Notes: generated by a model not told the origin, from the letters alone. A DNA stretch of 64,000 nucleotides from Incurvaria masculella (GCA_946894095.1 OX335658.1:17289001-17353000); one strand, 5' to 3'. Positions 19,610 to 30,257 are shown, counted from the stretch's first letter. Translations and numbers: made by a program.

Positions 19610-21075
19610 TATTTTATTTTAAATGGAAATAAATCAATACGTTCTGACATTATTTTCGGTTTTGGCGTGCGAAGAAAAATTTAATTTTAGGATAAGATCT
19701 ATTTGTATGTGGACAACATCTGTACTTGCGCTAAAGAAAAAAAGTAATTTCGAGCGATATGCGAAGGAAATATTTATAATAATTACTTGGAAACTATAAT
19801 ATTTTTAAATAAATGTTTTCAGTGATACTTTCTTTATAATTTTTTTTAGGATGAAATGTAAGATATTGTTTTTTTATTTTATTTATTGTTAAAACTTTGT
19901 TTTTCAATCTAGAATATATTTTTACTATTCGTATTTCGGTCCTGGACATCGCACGTTTACGTTACATCCAGTTTTATAAATTGATCATTCATCACTGCAA
20001 TGTTGATTACTGAAACCATATGATTTTGACCCAAGGCGTTTGCCTTCTGAAGACCTCTTAAACAATAGACGTTGATGCCATACACCACGGAGATCGTCAA
20101 TCTCCGTGCCATACACAGTCTCGTCGCACGTGTTTCTTTAGTAATGTAATTAGACTGCTCTTGCTTGGAATCAGGTCACGAAACTGTGTTTCCTCACGTG
20201 ATGTTCGTATCGAAAACGTCTGCGGGGATGCAAGAACGATCCAATATAGATTGCCTAATATCTTACTTAGAACTTAGCGGATACATTGAATAGACGTGTT
20301 TTATGTGACGAAATGTGTTAGTTTGTGGAGACATAACTATTTAAGTTTTTTTGATGATTTTTATCACATCATAATCACACACAGATATTTTCAATTATGT
20401 ATGTATGCAGCAGTCACTAACGATTTAAAGTCACAATTGATGTGATTAGTTATTTTTCAGAGATTTTTTGCTGAAGAACCTGCCTGCGTAAATACTTGGA
20501 AAAATATATAAATCAAAATATATAAATATATGAAGAAATAAAATCAAACTTTTTATTTTAATTGCCTGACGTGAATAATTGCGTTAAGAAGCTTCTATTA
20601 AATGAAAATCTGTCCCAAAATAAAACACTGGCCTTTTTCGCAAATCGAACTCCAAGACACTAGAATCCAATTTCTACCTGACAATAGCGAGGAATCTATC
20701 ATCTTCTAAGCCCCAATTCCCGCGGAACAAGCAAGACGGATGTGACACTGTGTGCGTAAGGATATTTACTTGTGTGAATGTGGAATGAATACAAGATATC
20801 TAAGCATGTCAAATCCCTATCTTTATCTTTATTCTATTATACTATTACACTATACTATATTGCGTATAATATCCGACGGCTTCTATCTGTCTGTCCGCTT
20901 AACAAGAGTACAACAAGAGAACCACTATTCTGATTCCGTTGCGGTTTGCACCTACGTATAGCATGATTTTTTACTCAAATTATGGGTTACTTAGAATCAC
21001 GCCGATTACCTTGACGAGTGAGCAGTGGGGTCACAAGTTCATAACTTGATAAGTACCTAATTTAGATTCGGTTTG
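19610..21075. other. AT-rich non-coding interval
   Basis: No recognisable genes or transposon ends. A small perfect hairpin (cacggagat, 5-base loop, atctccgtg) lies near 20093-20115. The 69-codon frame at 20752-20961 is unrecognised. Confidence 0.4.
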
Positions 21076-21077
21076 TA

Positions 21078-21196
21078 CCAAGGGGAACAACGTGCCATCC
21101 TCCAGGACCTTCCTTCGTTAGAAAACAGGTACAATTAGAATTGCCGCTTTGACAAAGCGGCAATTCTAATTCAGGGCAAGATAAACCCTAATACCA
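21078..21196 (-). mobile_element. Decayed SINE body with internal fold-back
   Basis: Antisense SINE motifs (caacgtgccatcctccagga, ccttccttcg, attgccgctttgac, ataaaccctaataccattg). The box normally reading attgccgcttcgacc has become a perfect 39-bp palindrome (21133-21171). Antisense 5S-headed SINE sequence resumes at 21765-21860 beyond an inserted element. Confidence 0.6.
21133..21171. repeat. Perfect 39-bp palindrome
   Basis: AATTAGAATTGCCGCTTTG, one A, then its exact reverse complement. It is centred on the SINE motif ttgccgctt. Confidence 0.95.
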
Positions 21197-21199
21197 TTG

Positions 21200-21765
21200 T
21201 AGTTTAATGTTTATTTATCATCCATAAACAGTACACTGCACTCGGATTTGTCATATTTTATCAATAGCCAACTGACTATTGCTGAACTCAGCAATCCCAG
21301 AAAAGAACTGGCAAGAAACTCCGCTGGATTTTTTTTTCTACTTCCACTTATTCTAAGTTTATAAAAGTATTTCCCACTGCTTACACAGGTAAAAATACTA
21401 AACTAATATGAATTGATGAGAAACAACAATGATTCATGTCGTATGCAACAGTTCATGACAAATATGAGTTTTTTTGTAAATACCATTCCCGTCTTCTAAT
21501 ATGTTGGCAATTGGAGTAAGCCAGTCACGAGCATCGCGCCGGGCACAGCCATTGCCTCTCTCAACAATATTTTAGGGTAAGAGGAGACCCAAACCCATTG
21601 TCACCGCAAGCAAGGAACTTAAAGCGATGCACTTCTCCAGTGTGCCCTCACAGTGACCTCTATACAAAGAGTCTATATATATTTACATTATTATTCTTGC
21701 AGCTAAAAAAATATATTAACCCTTTAAATGCTACCACCTACAGAAAATTAAGCGTACAATGAATG
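21200..21765 (+). repeat. Repeat family K, copy 1 (full length)
   Basis: Starts gtttatttatcatccataaa followed by cagtacactgcactcgg, and ends tttaaatgctaccacctaca then gaaaattaag. It is homologous to a short copy at 39677-39900 (+) and an antisense copy at 44800-45272. It is inserted within SINE sequence here, as is the 39.7-kb copy. Shared internal motifs include agaactggcaagaaactccg and gttcatgacaaatat. Non-coding; class unknown. Confidence 0.7.
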
Positions 21766-21860
21766 GTATCAGTAATACAAAGAACACTGTTAGTAAAGAC
21801 CTAGAGCCTTACGTGGAATTGAGCCATGGTCTCAACGGTCGAAAGGTCATCCAACGATAG
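21765..21860 (-). mobile_element. 5S-headed SINE remnant (head side)
   Basis: Contains ttacgtggaattgagccatg, gtctcaacggtcgaaaggtc and atccaacgatagcccgatct, an antisense, decayed version of the 5S head and junction (compare 61030-61100). It is separated from its body (21078-21196) by family K. Confidence 0.55.
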
Positions 21861-22084
21861 CCCGATCTTGCCCATAAATAATGGATGGATCTATTTTATC
21901 ATCTTCCATTCATAACGTGCTTCGTTTAGAAATGAAAGAGAATCTTACGTTGTTGTGAGGTTTGAATCTATGTAGAATCTACGCACGTAAACTTGATCTC
22001 CAATCTACGAATAATATCAGTGGAAATTCGCTTCTCAGTGCGCAACACGGGCCATTTGCAGGTCTAGTGCTCCGCGACCTCTGT
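21861..22084. other. Spacer, no feature seen
   Basis: Short unrecognised interval before the paralogous block that begins near 22085. Confidence 0.4.
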
Positions 22085-22120
22085 GGAACCGGCCTGACTC
22101 CCATGAAATAAACTCATTAA

Positions 22121-22592
22121 GGCGCTAGGACTAGCCAACTACTCGCGCCATACAAATGCACTTTTTAACAAATGTAATAATATGTAGTGAAACGCTTCAG
22201 CAAATCCAAATAGAACTCCAGACTGATAATGGATTGTTAATATTATTTTTTTTCATCATTTATTTAAATAATAATAAAAATAAAAAAAGTTGATTTTTCT
22301 CATTAGAAATCTGAAAGTCATTCGATTTCTAGATATAAGCAAAAACAGCATATATGCATAAACAAAAAATTCCATTTGCTTTTAGATTTCTACATTTAGT
22401 CAAAAAAGTTCGGAAATGGACACCGTTTCCGCAATGTATTTTGTATAGAAAAAGGAAACATACATTAACGAAAATCATTCGATTCCTAGACAAGGAATCA
22501 TATATTGTAAGGATGACACTTATAATCGTCAGACTTAGTTAGTTTACTTGGGGTGCCTCGTCTAACTTTGCGATTTGGCTAGTACCAGGCCC
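22121..22592 (+). mobile_element. MITE-2 copy A (472 bp), with its empty site preserved
   Basis: Left GGCGCTAGGACTAGCC; right end reverse-complements to GGGCCTGGTACTAGCC. TTAA flanks at 22117-22120 and 22593-22596. The paralogous block reads aaactcaTTAAgtctgcacc at 41552-41570 with no insertion, giving a direct pre-integration site. The TTAA duplication suggests a piggyBac-type transposase in trans. A 62-codon frame inside is not a credible gene. Confidence 0.95.
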
Positions 22593-22633
22593 TTAAGTCT
22601 GCACCGATGTGTGGTTCATAGTTTATGAGTTAA

Positions 22634-22930
22634 GGCCCTGGTACTAGCCAAATCCCAAAGTTTGACGGGGCACCTCAAAAAAACGAGCTAAGTTTTACGA
22701 TTAGAAATTAATATTTTACAGTATGTGATTCCTTGTCTAGCGATTATCCTATTGTCGTGAATGTAAGTTTGCTTTTTCCTTACAAAATTCATTGTGGAAA
22801 CTTCTACTTCAGAACTTTTTTGACTAAATGTTAAATCTCAATACTCAATACTCAATATTGGACTTAATGAGGCGTTGAACTAAATATTATTCCATTTGTA
22901 TGGCGCGAGTAGTTCACTAGTTCTAGCGCC
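22634..22930 (-). mobile_element. MITE-2 copy B (297 bp)
   Basis: Begins ggccctggtactagccaaat after TTAA (22630-22633) and ends actagttctagcgcc before TTAA (22931-22934). Opposite orientation to copy A, 41 bp away. It is also present at 41600-41896, so it predates the block duplication. Confidence 0.9.
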
Positions 22931-23497
22931 TTAACAATATCTTTGCGTCAAATCCAGTGGGTTCGAACTGCAGGGTATTGTTCGCAATCAGTGTTAAACC
23001 AAAATATATAAACAACCTTTATTTCGAATACTAAGTTCTCGTAAGCAATAACCGCACAGCGAGTACATTGGCGAACATTTACTCAACCGCCAGCAACAAA
23101 AAAAAAACTGTTCTCCAGACCCAAAAATGCCACTTGACTGCGTGGATTCGCAAATAGAATAACCTCTTCGGTGAACTTAGTTAAAATTATTATCAAGCTA
23201 GGCTGTATCAGGCTAGCTTAATTAAGTATGCGGACATAGTTGTCGTCGTCCGCGACAGATATAGAGCAAGTTATTCTATTCACGACTTGTGCAACTGCTT
23301 TGTTTTCGAATGCAGAATATATTCTCGTTCGGACAGAAACGACATAATTATGTCCAAGTCTGATAGCATACTAGATATTGTCAATACATTATTTAAACAA
23401 AATGTAATCATTTACAGGCATTTCGATGCGTAATGTGGGTATCCATATGGCAAACGTATGAGTAGACAGAGATGAAAGATAGAAATTTAAGCTGTAT

Positions 23498-23837
23498 ACA
23501 GGAACGACCCCGATCTTGAAAGTTATAATTAATTTCCAAATTAAAATTCATTTTTTTCACTCTTGTTAATCAAACCTTAAAAAATAATAATCAGCGGAGG
23601 GTATAACAAACTTCTAAAAGTTCAAAATTTGGGTTGAAAGTTTACAAGTTTGTGGGTTCTGAACAGTAGTGGTTTTTGTTGAAAATTTCGTCGTTTCAGC
23701 GGTCAAATTAATTTATAAATATATGTCGGGCATGCTCATGCTTATGGAAAATGCATTAGCAAGCCGGATGACTAGAGCGAAATCGGAATCCTCTCTTGCC
23801 GCTTCTCTCTCCGTTGAACTTTTTCTTCTTGAAAATA
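23498..23837. other. Non-coding interval before the minisatellite
   Basis: AT-rich; no genes or repeat ends recognised. Overlapping forward open frames here are extended by the minisatellite that follows. Confidence 0.4.
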
Positions 23838-24040
23838 TACTCCATGTACTCAAGCAAGGTGGGATATACTCCATGTACTCAAGCAAGGTGGGATATACTC
23901 CATGTACTCAAGCAAGGTGGGATATACTCCATGTACTCAAGCAAGGTGGGATATACTCTATGTACTCAAGCAAGGTGGGATATACTCCATGTACTTAAGC
24001 AAGGTGGGATATACTCCATGTACTCAAGCAAGGTGGGATA
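23838..24040. repeat. 29-bp minisatellite, 7 units
   Basis: The unit is tactccatgtactcaagcaa followed by ggtgggata; seven nearly identical tandem copies (203 bp) with two substitutions seen (ctctatg, gtactta). Because 29 is not a multiple of 3, the array reads through in all three forward frames with an 87-bp periodicity. That creates three overlapping open frames, and none is supported as a gene. Confidence 0.95.
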
Positions 24041-24195
24041 TTTTTCAGAATCTTGCAAAATGCACTGATAAATGGGTCATACAGAGACACAACTTCATTA
24101 AAGTCACACAAATCAGCTGCTTTTTAAGTTATGTTGATTTTGTCTTTGTCGTCGGGGTTATTGATAACTGTTTTTCGAATCAACTTGAATAGTTT

Positions 24196-24274
24196 TTGAA
24201 AAACAGGCCAAGTGCGAGTCGGACTCGCGCACGAAGGGTTCCGTACCATCGTAGATTTAAGGGAATTACGGAAC
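24196..24274 (+). repeat. Repeat family R, copy 3 (5' end only)
   Basis: aggccaagtgcgagtcggac then tcgcgcacgaagggttccgt, then a short tail with ttacggaacc. Truncated copy directly upstream of an antisense SINE. Confidence 0.75.
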
Positions 24275-24305
24275 CTCGGTTGTGCCTTCTGAACTTCGCC
24301 TCTAC

Positions 24306-24627
24306 CCGCTATTACCCTCATTCCCGAAGGAATTAGGTGACATGCCAGAATATTCTATTTATGACCACGGCTATATTGAACTGTATGAAAAACATGGACA
24401 ATTTATCATTGCCGTTTCCACCATAGGTATTTTCATCTCATGCGATGGTACCAATCCGGGCGGGCTTAACCCTATTAACTAGTAGGGAAAGGGCACCTAT
24501 AGTTTAACACGGATCCAAACATCTCTCAAAAAACTCGCATTTGTAACGAAATTCATTTATCCAATTTAGAAAAAGAAAGAAAGTGGTTCATAAACGGGGC
24601 GGGGATTTGAACCCGCTACAAACATAT
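24306..24627 (-). mobile_element. tRNA-headed SINE, diverged copy
   Basis: Antisense: cattcccgaaggaattaggt, atgccagaat, ctatattgaactgtatgaaa, atgcgatggtaccaatccgg and aaagaaagaaagtgg, then a decayed tRNA-like head with gggatttgaacccgc (B-box complement). The A-rich tail end is missing. Confidence 0.7.
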
Positions 24628-24639
24628 CAAATGCTAAAT

Positions 24640-25030
24640 GTAACGATGAATATCAAAAATTAATCATTTAATTATTTATTTTTGTTGACATTAGAAAAAA
24701 AATTATTACAAATTTTAATTAAAAGAGAGGAACTTCAATCAAGAATTGATACATGAAGAACAACGTAACTTAAGCAACGTGGAAACATGTTTATTTTTAT
24801 AATATGCATTACAAAGCCTTTTTCAAAAAAAATAATCGAAATCTACAACAGTCGTCTCGATATGACAAATGACCAGATTCTGAACGAATTATGTGAAATC
24901 AACATAAATGTGTCTCCAATCATCCAATTACAATCATATCATGAACATAATTGTATCATTTTGAAGCCCTATAAACTATCCAGGATGGTTTGGTTACCAT
25001 GATAAATCATTCGCTACGTGCATAGCAGAT
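24640..25030. other. AT-rich non-coding interval
   Basis: A 71-codon frame (24787-25002) is unrecognised and has no context. No repeats with defined ends. Confidence 0.4.
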
Positions 25031-25036
25031 GAACAG

Positions 25037-25154
25037 AGCCGAGTGCACGAAAGGAAAAAAAAATCAAAATTAACGTCAACTCCATGGGGTTCACTAAAAG
25101 TGACGTGTTTGAACATTGATTAACTCAGCCGTCCCTTCGTGCGATCGGTGCTTA
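25037..25154. mobile_element. MITE-3 family copy 1
   Basis: gccgagtgcacgaaaggaaa at the left and ccgtcccttcgtgcg at the right are inverted-repeat-like ends. The interior includes ggttcactaaaagtgacgtg then tttgaacattgattaa. Homologous to 29974-30133; this copy lacks the left inner part. Confidence 0.65.
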
Positions 25155-25214
25155 GTTTGACGTTTAGTTGCATTTCGTACCATGCCGACTGGTAAATTCT
25201 AGCCTTGCATTATA

Positions 25215-25680
25215 TTCGTAAAGTAGTTCTTTTTACCCGACTGCGAAAGAAGGAGGGTTATGTTTTTCGAGTGTATGTATGTATGTATATATGTATGTAT
25301 GTATGTATATTTCTTTGTCGCCCCCTGCAGCCTAAACGGCTTGATGGATTTTAGCTTGAGAGGTGTCGTTACATTTGTCTTAATCGTGAGAGTAACACTG
25401 GGTATATCAAAATCATAAAAAAAAATCATGGCTGATTTTTGGCGCCAAATTATGTGTTTTCAAATATGTTTTTTCTTGAAACCTATCGAGTGGGGTATCA
25501 AACTAAAGGGTTTTTTAAATAGTTTACAAAAAGGTATGCAACTTATATGTTTAAATGTAATTTGGAATAAGAAATTCCAAAAAACATCAAAATATTCAAC
25601 GTTAAAAATTAATTCAAATGATTTTTGTTTACGCAAGCGCGCTGGTCGCACCAACTCAGGTCATATACTCCTCTTTTCAC
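25215..25680 (+). repeat. Dispersed lepidopteran-type repeat with (TGTA)n
   Basis: Begins ttacccgactgcgaaagaag then gagggttatgtttttcgag, followed by an imperfect (TGTA)n tract at about 25275-25313, cgccccctgcagcctaaacg and gagtggggtatcaaactaaa. I know this arrangement as a very abundant non-coding repeat in moth and butterfly genomes. The 102-codon frame at 25428-25736 lies inside it and is not a gene. Confidence 0.55.
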
Positions 25681-25764
25681 TACCTCCAGCTATATGGAAT
25701 GTAGCTTCGGTTACATTGCATATTTATCTGGTGTAACCGAAAGATAACTTTGGGATGACTATAA

Positions 25765-26640
25765 CTGGAAGTGGTGGATCCGGGCGATAGTCAGATAGAT
25801 TTTCGACATTCTCGGTCGCCGCATAGACCGATATCACCATCATTGCTTTACTATCAGCATTCTGCACCTGCACAGCTCATAAATTCATACTTCCGTTGTC
25901 AATGGGTGTCACGCTGGGGAAGGTCCGCTTGTTCCACAAGAGGGCGACCCTACAGTGCCGAGATACTGTGGTGCCCAAAATCGGTATCAATCTGATAATA
26001 TCTAAAAGCTTTACCAAAGATAGGAAAACTTTCCATGAAGATGTCGTCAGCCCCCTGATGAGGACCTATGTTACATAGGGTACATAAAATATGGTCGTCA
26101 TCATAATATCGCTGATCTTTAACCGTGCGTCCTTGGGAGCAGTGGGAAGGAAAAGCACGGCTTTGCCAAAGTTGGGTTTATCATCATATATCACATATTA
26201 TTAACACGTTATATTATTCAAAATAATAAACCAGGAGTTCATGTACGGATTAAATCATGAACGTTATATTTTGATGGGCTTTGGAGGCAAGAAAAACAAT
26301 AAACGCTCCGTTGGGATGTAACAGTTTATAAGCTCCAAGGTAACACATTCGATCGGGCGATTGTGGACCTCGGGCCCACATATATTTGCAAACGATGAAT
26401 CCAGGTCTCTTTCGCCGCATCCAGTTAAAGTTCTAAACTGTGAAACTGGAACTTAACTAGCTCAATAATTAAATAAAAATGGCTTTAACAATGTTTTTGA
26501 CTCACATTCAAAGCTGTCAGTCAAGAGACAACTTCCAGTCTTATGAAGTAGTGGATATAAATATTATAATCATGGTTATTATGGAGATTATTGAATTTTA
26601 ACTAGCAGTTAGTTTATACATGGATGAAATCCTGTGATCA
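25765..26640. other. Unassigned sequence
   Basis: Mixed-composition DNA with short overlapping open frames (74 and 60 codons at 25771-26078) that I do not recognise. About 80 bp at 25680-25765 (ggtgtaaccgaaagataact then ttgggat) resembles 54620-54705. No further call. Confidence 0.35.
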
Positions 26641-26652
26641 TAGCGATTACTA

Positions 26653-27694
26653 CTGGGTCCGTCACTTGAACTGTTACTTCTATTTTCAAAATAATAATGA
26701 CAGCGCGCCAAATTTTAGTGAAACGTCAATTTGTTTCATTGTTTTTAAGTGGGCGAAAAGAGCGGTAACAAATTTGAATTGTATAATAAATTTTCGCAAT
26801 GGATATTAAGCCTAACATTGTGATCGTTTTGTATTTGACCGGAAAATCACAACCAGTCATCGTTTGGGAGCTCCGACATTTACATGTGAACAAAATGTTA
26901 GTGCATAGAACCATTAAGCGTTATAACCTAGCATTGCTAAACGGCATAGAGGCGGTCATCCGAAAATAGCAGTATCAAATGATATGGTTCGAAAGGTAAA
27001 GGCTCGAATTCAAGGAAATCCTCACCAGTGTTCTGCAAAATTTGCGAAAAGTCAGACAATACCCGACTCAAGTAATCGGCGCATACTGAAACAAAAAGAA
27101 ATGCAACTGAAGCCCTACCAACAAGATACAAAAATTACAGCATCTTAGTTCAGCGCAGAAGGCAGTTCGACTACAAAGAGCTCAAGCAATGAAAGTCTTG
27201 CGTGGCGATCTGGAAAACATTGTTTTTTCTGATGAAAAAATGTTTACTGTCTAACAGTATATAAACAAACAACATTTTCGTGTTTGGCTACAGGGCAAAT
27301 CCAACGAGAATTTAGACGATGGAGTTCCCGTTCGTAAGCAAGCGCCCGCTTCTGTTATGGTCTCGGCTGCAGTGACCGCAAATGGTCGCTATTCACTCGT
27401 GTTTATCGAGAAGGGCGTCAAAGTCAACCAGAAAGTGTGTGCAAAAGGTGTTAAATGAGGCGCTCATACCATGTGCACGTGTAAACAATGCAGTACGAAA
27501 AGCTGGACGTTCCAACAACACTCAGGATTGTCTCAGAAAGCTCTTATCTATGGATCAAAGGAGGCTATATAGAACAATAACAATTATTGTCTTAAAATTC
27601 AATGTTTTATTGTGATATAATTTTTAACGAACCGTACTTCAATTAACTAAATAACACCATTTTCAATTGGTAACACTTCGAGTGACGGACCCTG
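26653..27694 (+). mobile_element. Tc1/mariner-type transposon, 1042 bp, inactive
   Basis: Terminal inverted repeats: the left reads GGGTCCGTCACTTGAACTGT; the right, reverse-complemented, reads GGGTCCGTCACTCGAAGTGT. Counting two further bases either side, about 22 of 25 positions match. TA dinucleotides flank (26651-26652 and 27695-27696). The interior is a decayed transposase pseudogene in plus orientation. TIRs this well kept alongside a dead ORF suggest moderate age. Confidence 0.9.
26801..27600 (+). pseudogene. Mariner-type transposase pseudogene
   Basis: Conserved blocks occur in order: an N-terminal helix-turn-helix region (MDIKPNIVIVLYLTGKSQ, then HVNKMLVHRTIKRYN), a basic linker (KRHRGGHPKIAVSN, MVRKVKARIQGNP), the first catalytic motif VFSDEKMF near 27215-27240, then ASVMVSAAV and LVFIEKGVKVNQKV. 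The second catalytic block near 27503-27530 reads WTFQQHSG, where the family normally has Asp after QQ, so this acidic residue is His. The third catalytic region is deleted; sequence jumps to the extreme C-terminus. Several in-frame stops (about 27121-27150, 27255) also disable it. Confidence 0.8.
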
Positions 27695-27792
27695 TATATA
27701 ACCACAGGATTTGAGTGTCGAACTGTTCGCTTATAAATTTAGTGTAACTGTAATCAACGATGATGAGAGGAGATTGTAAAAAAACCATATAT

Positions 27793-28000
27793 AGGGTGTT
27801 AACGGAGATATGGTCCAAAAGCTAACCACGTATTCCTCGGCATATTTGGAGCTAAAAAGGTAGAAGATATTTTGTTGTACGACTTGAAAAAGATTTTCCC
27901 TATACATTTTAAATACCTACAAATAAAATGTATATCCTTTTTGTTTCAAATATGCCAAGGAATACGTTAACGTTTGGACCATACCTCCACTAAAACCTTG
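27793..28000. mobile_element. TA-flanked hairpin MITE (about 208 bp)
   Basis: Two arms of about 55 bp are imperfect inverted repeats: left gggtgttaacggagatatgg then tccaaaagc; right, reverse-complemented, caaggttttagtggaggtat then ggtccaaacg. Both contain cgtattcctcggcatat-like sequence. TATA flanks both ends, fitting a TA-targeting mariner-type MITE. Non-coding. Confidence 0.75.
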
Positions 28001-28149
28001 TATATATCGGCATATGATCAAAATTCGTTGAATGAGGGAATCTCATTCTATGAACTGATGACTTCATTAAAGCCTTAAAGATAACATGAAGAAACTTTTA
28101 GAAAATGTAGTTTTGTTTTAATATCAATCAAAAAACTCTATTTGTTACA

Positions 28150-28530
28150 CCTCGTAGTGTAGGGACTAAAATATTGCCTTTCATGCAATAGGTTATGGGC
28201 TCAAATCCTCGCATCTGTTATACACCACTTTATCTTGCGAGTTGTTCATGGTTCGGAACCCGTGTAAAACTGTAGGTCACCTTACCCTACTAGGTGACAG
28301 GGTTAATCCCGCCTGGGTTGGTATCACCGCATTAGGAAAAACTATGGACGAAGTGGCAATAGATCATTGTCTGTATTTTCCACCCATGGTATCCGTGTGC
28401 AGCCGTGATTCTGTGTAAAGGAAGGTCCTGACCTGTCACCTAATTCCTTCTGGAATTTGTTGAATTAGGCTTATATCATGACGGTAGTTGTGTTACATTA
28501 GCCATCCATGTCAGGTTCCATAATAATACC
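28150..28530 (+). mobile_element. tRNA-headed SINE, old copy
   Basis: Diverged head (tcgtagtgtagggac, gggctcaaatcctcg), then body ttcatggttcggaacccgtg, ggttggtatcaccgcatta and gcagccgtgattctg, and tail attagccatccatgtcaggt. Full layout with many substitutions. Confidence 0.75.
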
Positions 28531-28615
28531 TAACCTTACTTTCGTTGGAATTTATTAACGTGCAGATATTTAAATGATAAATGCATGCTGTACGAAAACT
28601 AAAAATAATTAAAAT

Positions 28616-29422
28616 AAAACAAATTATTTAAAAATATAAAAAACCTGACAGCGGAAAAAAATGTAACTTAAAATTGACTTAGTAAACGAACTGAAAAGAT
28701 AGAAACAAGTTGAAAAATTAAATATTTGTTGTGTTTGAATGATCATGGTTGACAGTGTTTACAAACGCAGTCGGAGGCATAAGATACATTAACTACGATT
28801 TATATTTTCAATGGTGTGCCTATGCAAATTTCACGATGGTCGTTTGAGTTCGCGAAACAGACAAACTTGCTTTCGTATTTATTATATGACAGTTAGGAGA
28901 TTATAATTTGTCTCAATAAGTTTATTTTTGCTATACCCATATCACTAAGAAAATCGCTAGTCATTAATAATGGAATGTATTGGGAAATATATAATATATC
29001 TTTAGATAATTCATATTATGCATCAAATAGTTGAACTATGATTTATATTTTTTTTTTTGTTATTAAATTCATTGAAAGTGTACCTATGTAAATTTCATGA
29101 TGATCGGTGACACCGAGAACGAGAAAAAAAACCTCACTTTAGACATAAAGTTGAAAGATAGGATATTGGAACTTCCCCCACCACGTATTTTCTTGCTCCA
29201 CCGAAATAATCCATAAAATCGCTAGTCATTTACTATGGAACGTACTGGGGCTATTTGATGCCTCCGACTGCGTTTGTAAACACTGTCAACCATGATTATT
29301 CAAACACAACAAATATTTAATTTTTCAACTTGTTTCTATCTTTTCAGTTCGTTTACTAAGTCAATTTTAAGTTACATTTTTTTCCGCTGTCGGGTTTTTT
29401 ATATTTTTAAATAATTTGTTTT
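28616..29422. mobile_element. Element with 165-bp terminal inverted repeats (807 bp)
   Basis: The arms 28616-28780 and 29258-29422 are almost perfect reverse complements (aaacaaattatttaaaaata outside, gtttacaaacgcagtcggag inside). The 477-bp interior contains two diverged direct repeats: one around 28794-28985, one around 29037-29250. Each has a gatttatatttt... block, an aatttca(c/t)gatg block and an aaaatcgctagtcatt block. No reading frame of note. Long arms with an internally repetitive core resemble foldback-type DNA elements. Confidence 0.85.
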
Positions 29423-29439
29423 TACTGGGTTCTTTCTTT

Positions 29440-29530
29440 AATTAAAGTGTCCTTGCTTCACGGTCGATTATACGTACATACAAATCACATTCCTTGGAAA
29501 AAGCGACGCACCTGCTTACTACGAAAAATC
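29440..29530 (-). repeat. Dispersed repeat family Q, copy 2
   Basis: Antisense: ttctttctttaattaaagtg, ccttgcttcacggtcgatta, tacaaatcacattccttgg and aaaaagcgacgcacc. The aaaaagcgacg part links to cgtcgctttttccaaggag at 56428-56446 and a weaker match near 1310. Non-coding. Confidence 0.6.
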
Positions 29531-29973
29531 TATATCCTTATTTTTGGTTTCTTATTTTTATAATGATAGTAATGATTCATTGTTTAGCCTTGACAGTAAT
29601 TGCTGGTTCAGTAAAAAAACTAACGTTGAAACTGAAAAAGCAATAATAAAAAAACATTTATTTGAAAAATATGTTTTTTAATTTTTGTATACCTCTTTCC
29701 TTCATCGATTTGTGATTTCCCGCCATGCATGTGGATAGAAAATTGTTACATATATGTGGATATAAACGATAATATATCACTTATTGTTAAATTATTGGTG
29801 TCTAGGCCAAAAACGTCACTTGCGTTTTTTTTGAACAGAAAATGTATATAAAATTTTTACGATAAATGTGTTTGCCTACCTACCCATTGAAGCGATTGAT
29901 AAAGCGTTTTGAAAGCTAAAACACAACTTCATTTCATTTATATATTCAACTTCTGGTAGTGAAACTACACTAA

Positions 29974-30133
29974 GGGCCGAGTGCACGAAAGGACAAAAAA
30001 TCAAAATCAACGTCAACGTACGATTAAACACGTCACTTTGTATGGACAGTATGGTAGGAACTCTATGCGGTTCACTAAAAGTGACGTGTTTGAACATTGA
30101 TTAATTCCGCCGTCTCTTCGTGCAACCAGGGCT
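29974..30133. mobile_element. MITE-3 family copy 2
   Basis: agggccgagtgcacgaaagg at the left and cgtctcttcgtgcaaccagg then gct at the right form imperfect inverted ends. The interior has attaaacacgtcacttt and its near-complement aaaagtgacgtgtttgaa. Same family as 25037-25154. Confidence 0.7.
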
Positions 30134-30257
30134 AAGTCATGTCACAATTTGATTGATCCGCGGATTCGATCAACCAGTGAAGAAGAACCCGCAAAGAAAG
30201 TTCATACCTACTTGCCATGTTTATGAATATTACTTGTTGTGTTAACCCGCAAATATT

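Larger units (their letters stand above)
22085..23497. repeat. Paralogous block D1 (pair with 41527-42458)
   Basis: Apart from the MITE at 22121-22592, this block aligns throughout with 41527-42458: ctgactcccatgaaataaac, gtctgcaccgatgtgtgg, MITE-2 copy B, gtgggttcgaactgcagg, caaaaatgccacttgactgc, gacatagttgtcgtcgtcc and gaatgcagaatatattctcg. It is non-coding in both copies. It is either a segmental duplication or two copies of an unclassified repeat of about 930 bp. Confidence 0.8.

Noticed and set aside
23669..24192. Repetitive proteins encoded over the 29-bp minisatellite
   Set aside because: Open in all three frames simply because the unit lacks stops; no conserved flanking coding sequence.
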